From an uncultured Alphaproteobacteria bacterium (GTDB lineage: Bacteria > Pseudomonadota > Alphaproteobacteria > Puniceispirillales > UBA1172): a stretch of DNA of 6,067 bases. The DNA is taken from NCBI GenBank assembly GCA_913056245.1, contig CAJXME010000080.1, positions 1-6,067 on the forward strand, read 5' to 3'. Of this stretch, positions 5,445-6,067 are shown in pieces. Each line of letters begins with the position of its first letter. The stretch's first letter is position 1. The position numbers and the translations under genes are program-made. A model generated the notes under the pieces. The model did not search any database and was not told where the DNA came from. It saw only the letters and a list, made by a program, of their open reading frames with translations.

Positions 5445-6067
5445 ATGAGCGATAAACAAAACGGCTTTGTCCGTACCGAAATTGCTCCTGTTTTGCCGCC
5501 GCCACCATCGGAAGCGGGCGTCACGGGTTGGCTCTATCACAATATTTTCAACTCAATGTCTGATTTCTCATCGCCCATGGCGGCGGTGAAATCGATCTTG
5601 ATGGCGCTGCTCACCTTATTCCTACTCTATACGGGATTAGGGCATCTCTGGGCCTTATTGGATTTTGGCCTCTTCTCCGCGGTGTGGAGCGCGCCTGAAG
5701 GCGCCAAGCGTGAAGCCTGTTTGACCATCGAGCAGGGCGGTGACTTGCCCAATGGTTGGCATGGCGCGTGTTGGCCCTTCATTTACGCTAAGTTTAAGTT
5801 CTTGATGTATGGCGCTTATGACGCTGATCAATTGTGGCGGCCTAATCTCACGGGCTTGATCGGGTTGGTTGGTCTCGCGTGGGTGTTGATTGAACCACTC
5901 CCGTATCGGCGGTATGTGGGGGCGTTTCTGCTGACAATTTATCCCTTGATTGCGTTGATTTTACTGACCGGCGGTCACTTTGAAACCAATTACAATAATG
6001 TTGGTTTCATCACTATTATGGGTTTGGCTTTGATCACCATCGGGCGGTTGTCAACCACGGGTCGATT
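5445..6067 (+). CDS. aapM: General L-amino acid ABC transporter permease AapM, 3'-truncated by window edge
   Basis: The frame from ATG 5445 stays open to the end of the window, giving 207 complete codons; a full AapM is usually about 380-390 residues. The start MSDKQNGFVRTEIAPVLPPPP, with its proline run, and the segment GWLYHNIF (28-35) match the usual AapM N-terminus. The periplasmic stretch GGDLPNGWHGACWPFIYAKFKFLMYGAY (98-125) with W-x-GACW is typical of AapM, which separates it from AapQ. Predicted membrane helices lie at about 46-65, 133-150, 157-176 and 185-200. The EAA loop is expected in the missing half. It forms the heterodimeric channel with AapQ. The ATPase gene aapP would be expected next. 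The site before the start and the 1-base gap argue for one operon with aapQ. Confidence 0.93.
   Translation, partial: MSDKQNGFVRTEIAPVLPPPPSEAGVTGWLYHNIFNSMSDFSSPMAAVKSILMALLTLFLLYTGLGHLWALLDFGLFSAVWSAPEGAKREACLTIEQGGDLPNGWHGACWPFIYAKFKFLMYGAYDADQLWRPNLTGLIGLVGLAWVLIEPLPYRRYVGAFLLTIYPLIALILLTGGHFETNYNNVGFITIMGLALITIGRLSTTGR

Overview
The window looks like a chromosomal segment of an alphaproteobacterium with moderate GC content. The evidence is a set of general L-amino acid ABC transporter (Aap) genes with closely family-like proteins, a cystathionine beta-lyase gene transcribed divergently beside them, and alphaproteobacterial-style proteins throughout. I cannot name the genus from sequence alone.

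Left part (1-1718, all + strand): the 3' two-thirds of a LysE/RhtB-family exporter gene; a complete crotonase-superfamily gene whose active-site residues point to a PaaG-like isomerase rather than a true enoyl-CoA hydratase; a 36-codon gene for a one-span membrane peptide, preceded by a good ribosome binding site; and a 76-residue soluble hypothetical protein. Middle (1734-2891, - strand): metC, convergent with the 76-residue gene, with a possible weak terminator in the tight gap between them. A 235-base divergent control region (2892-3126) follows. It carries a candidate promoter and a 15-base palindrome of the FadR/GntR operator type just upstream of aapJ.

Right part (3127-6067, + strand): aapJ (periplasmic binding protein), a perfect 13-bp hairpin, aapQ (permease) and the first 207 codons of aapM (second permease). 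aapP (ATPase) would be expected beyond the right edge. AapJ would capture L-amino acids in the periplasm and deliver them to the AapQ-AapM channel. The hairpin without a T-tract, the weak ribosome binding site of aapQ and the distinct codon choice of aapJ all fit strong production of the binding protein relative to the membrane subunits.

I found no mobile element, RNA gene, CRISPR array or clearly novel multi-gene system. Most of the window is ordinary metabolism and transport. The points most worth a second look are the GntR-type operator before aapJ, the aapJ-aapQ hairpin, the unlisted small membrane peptide, and the replaced catalytic residues in the crotonase homologue.
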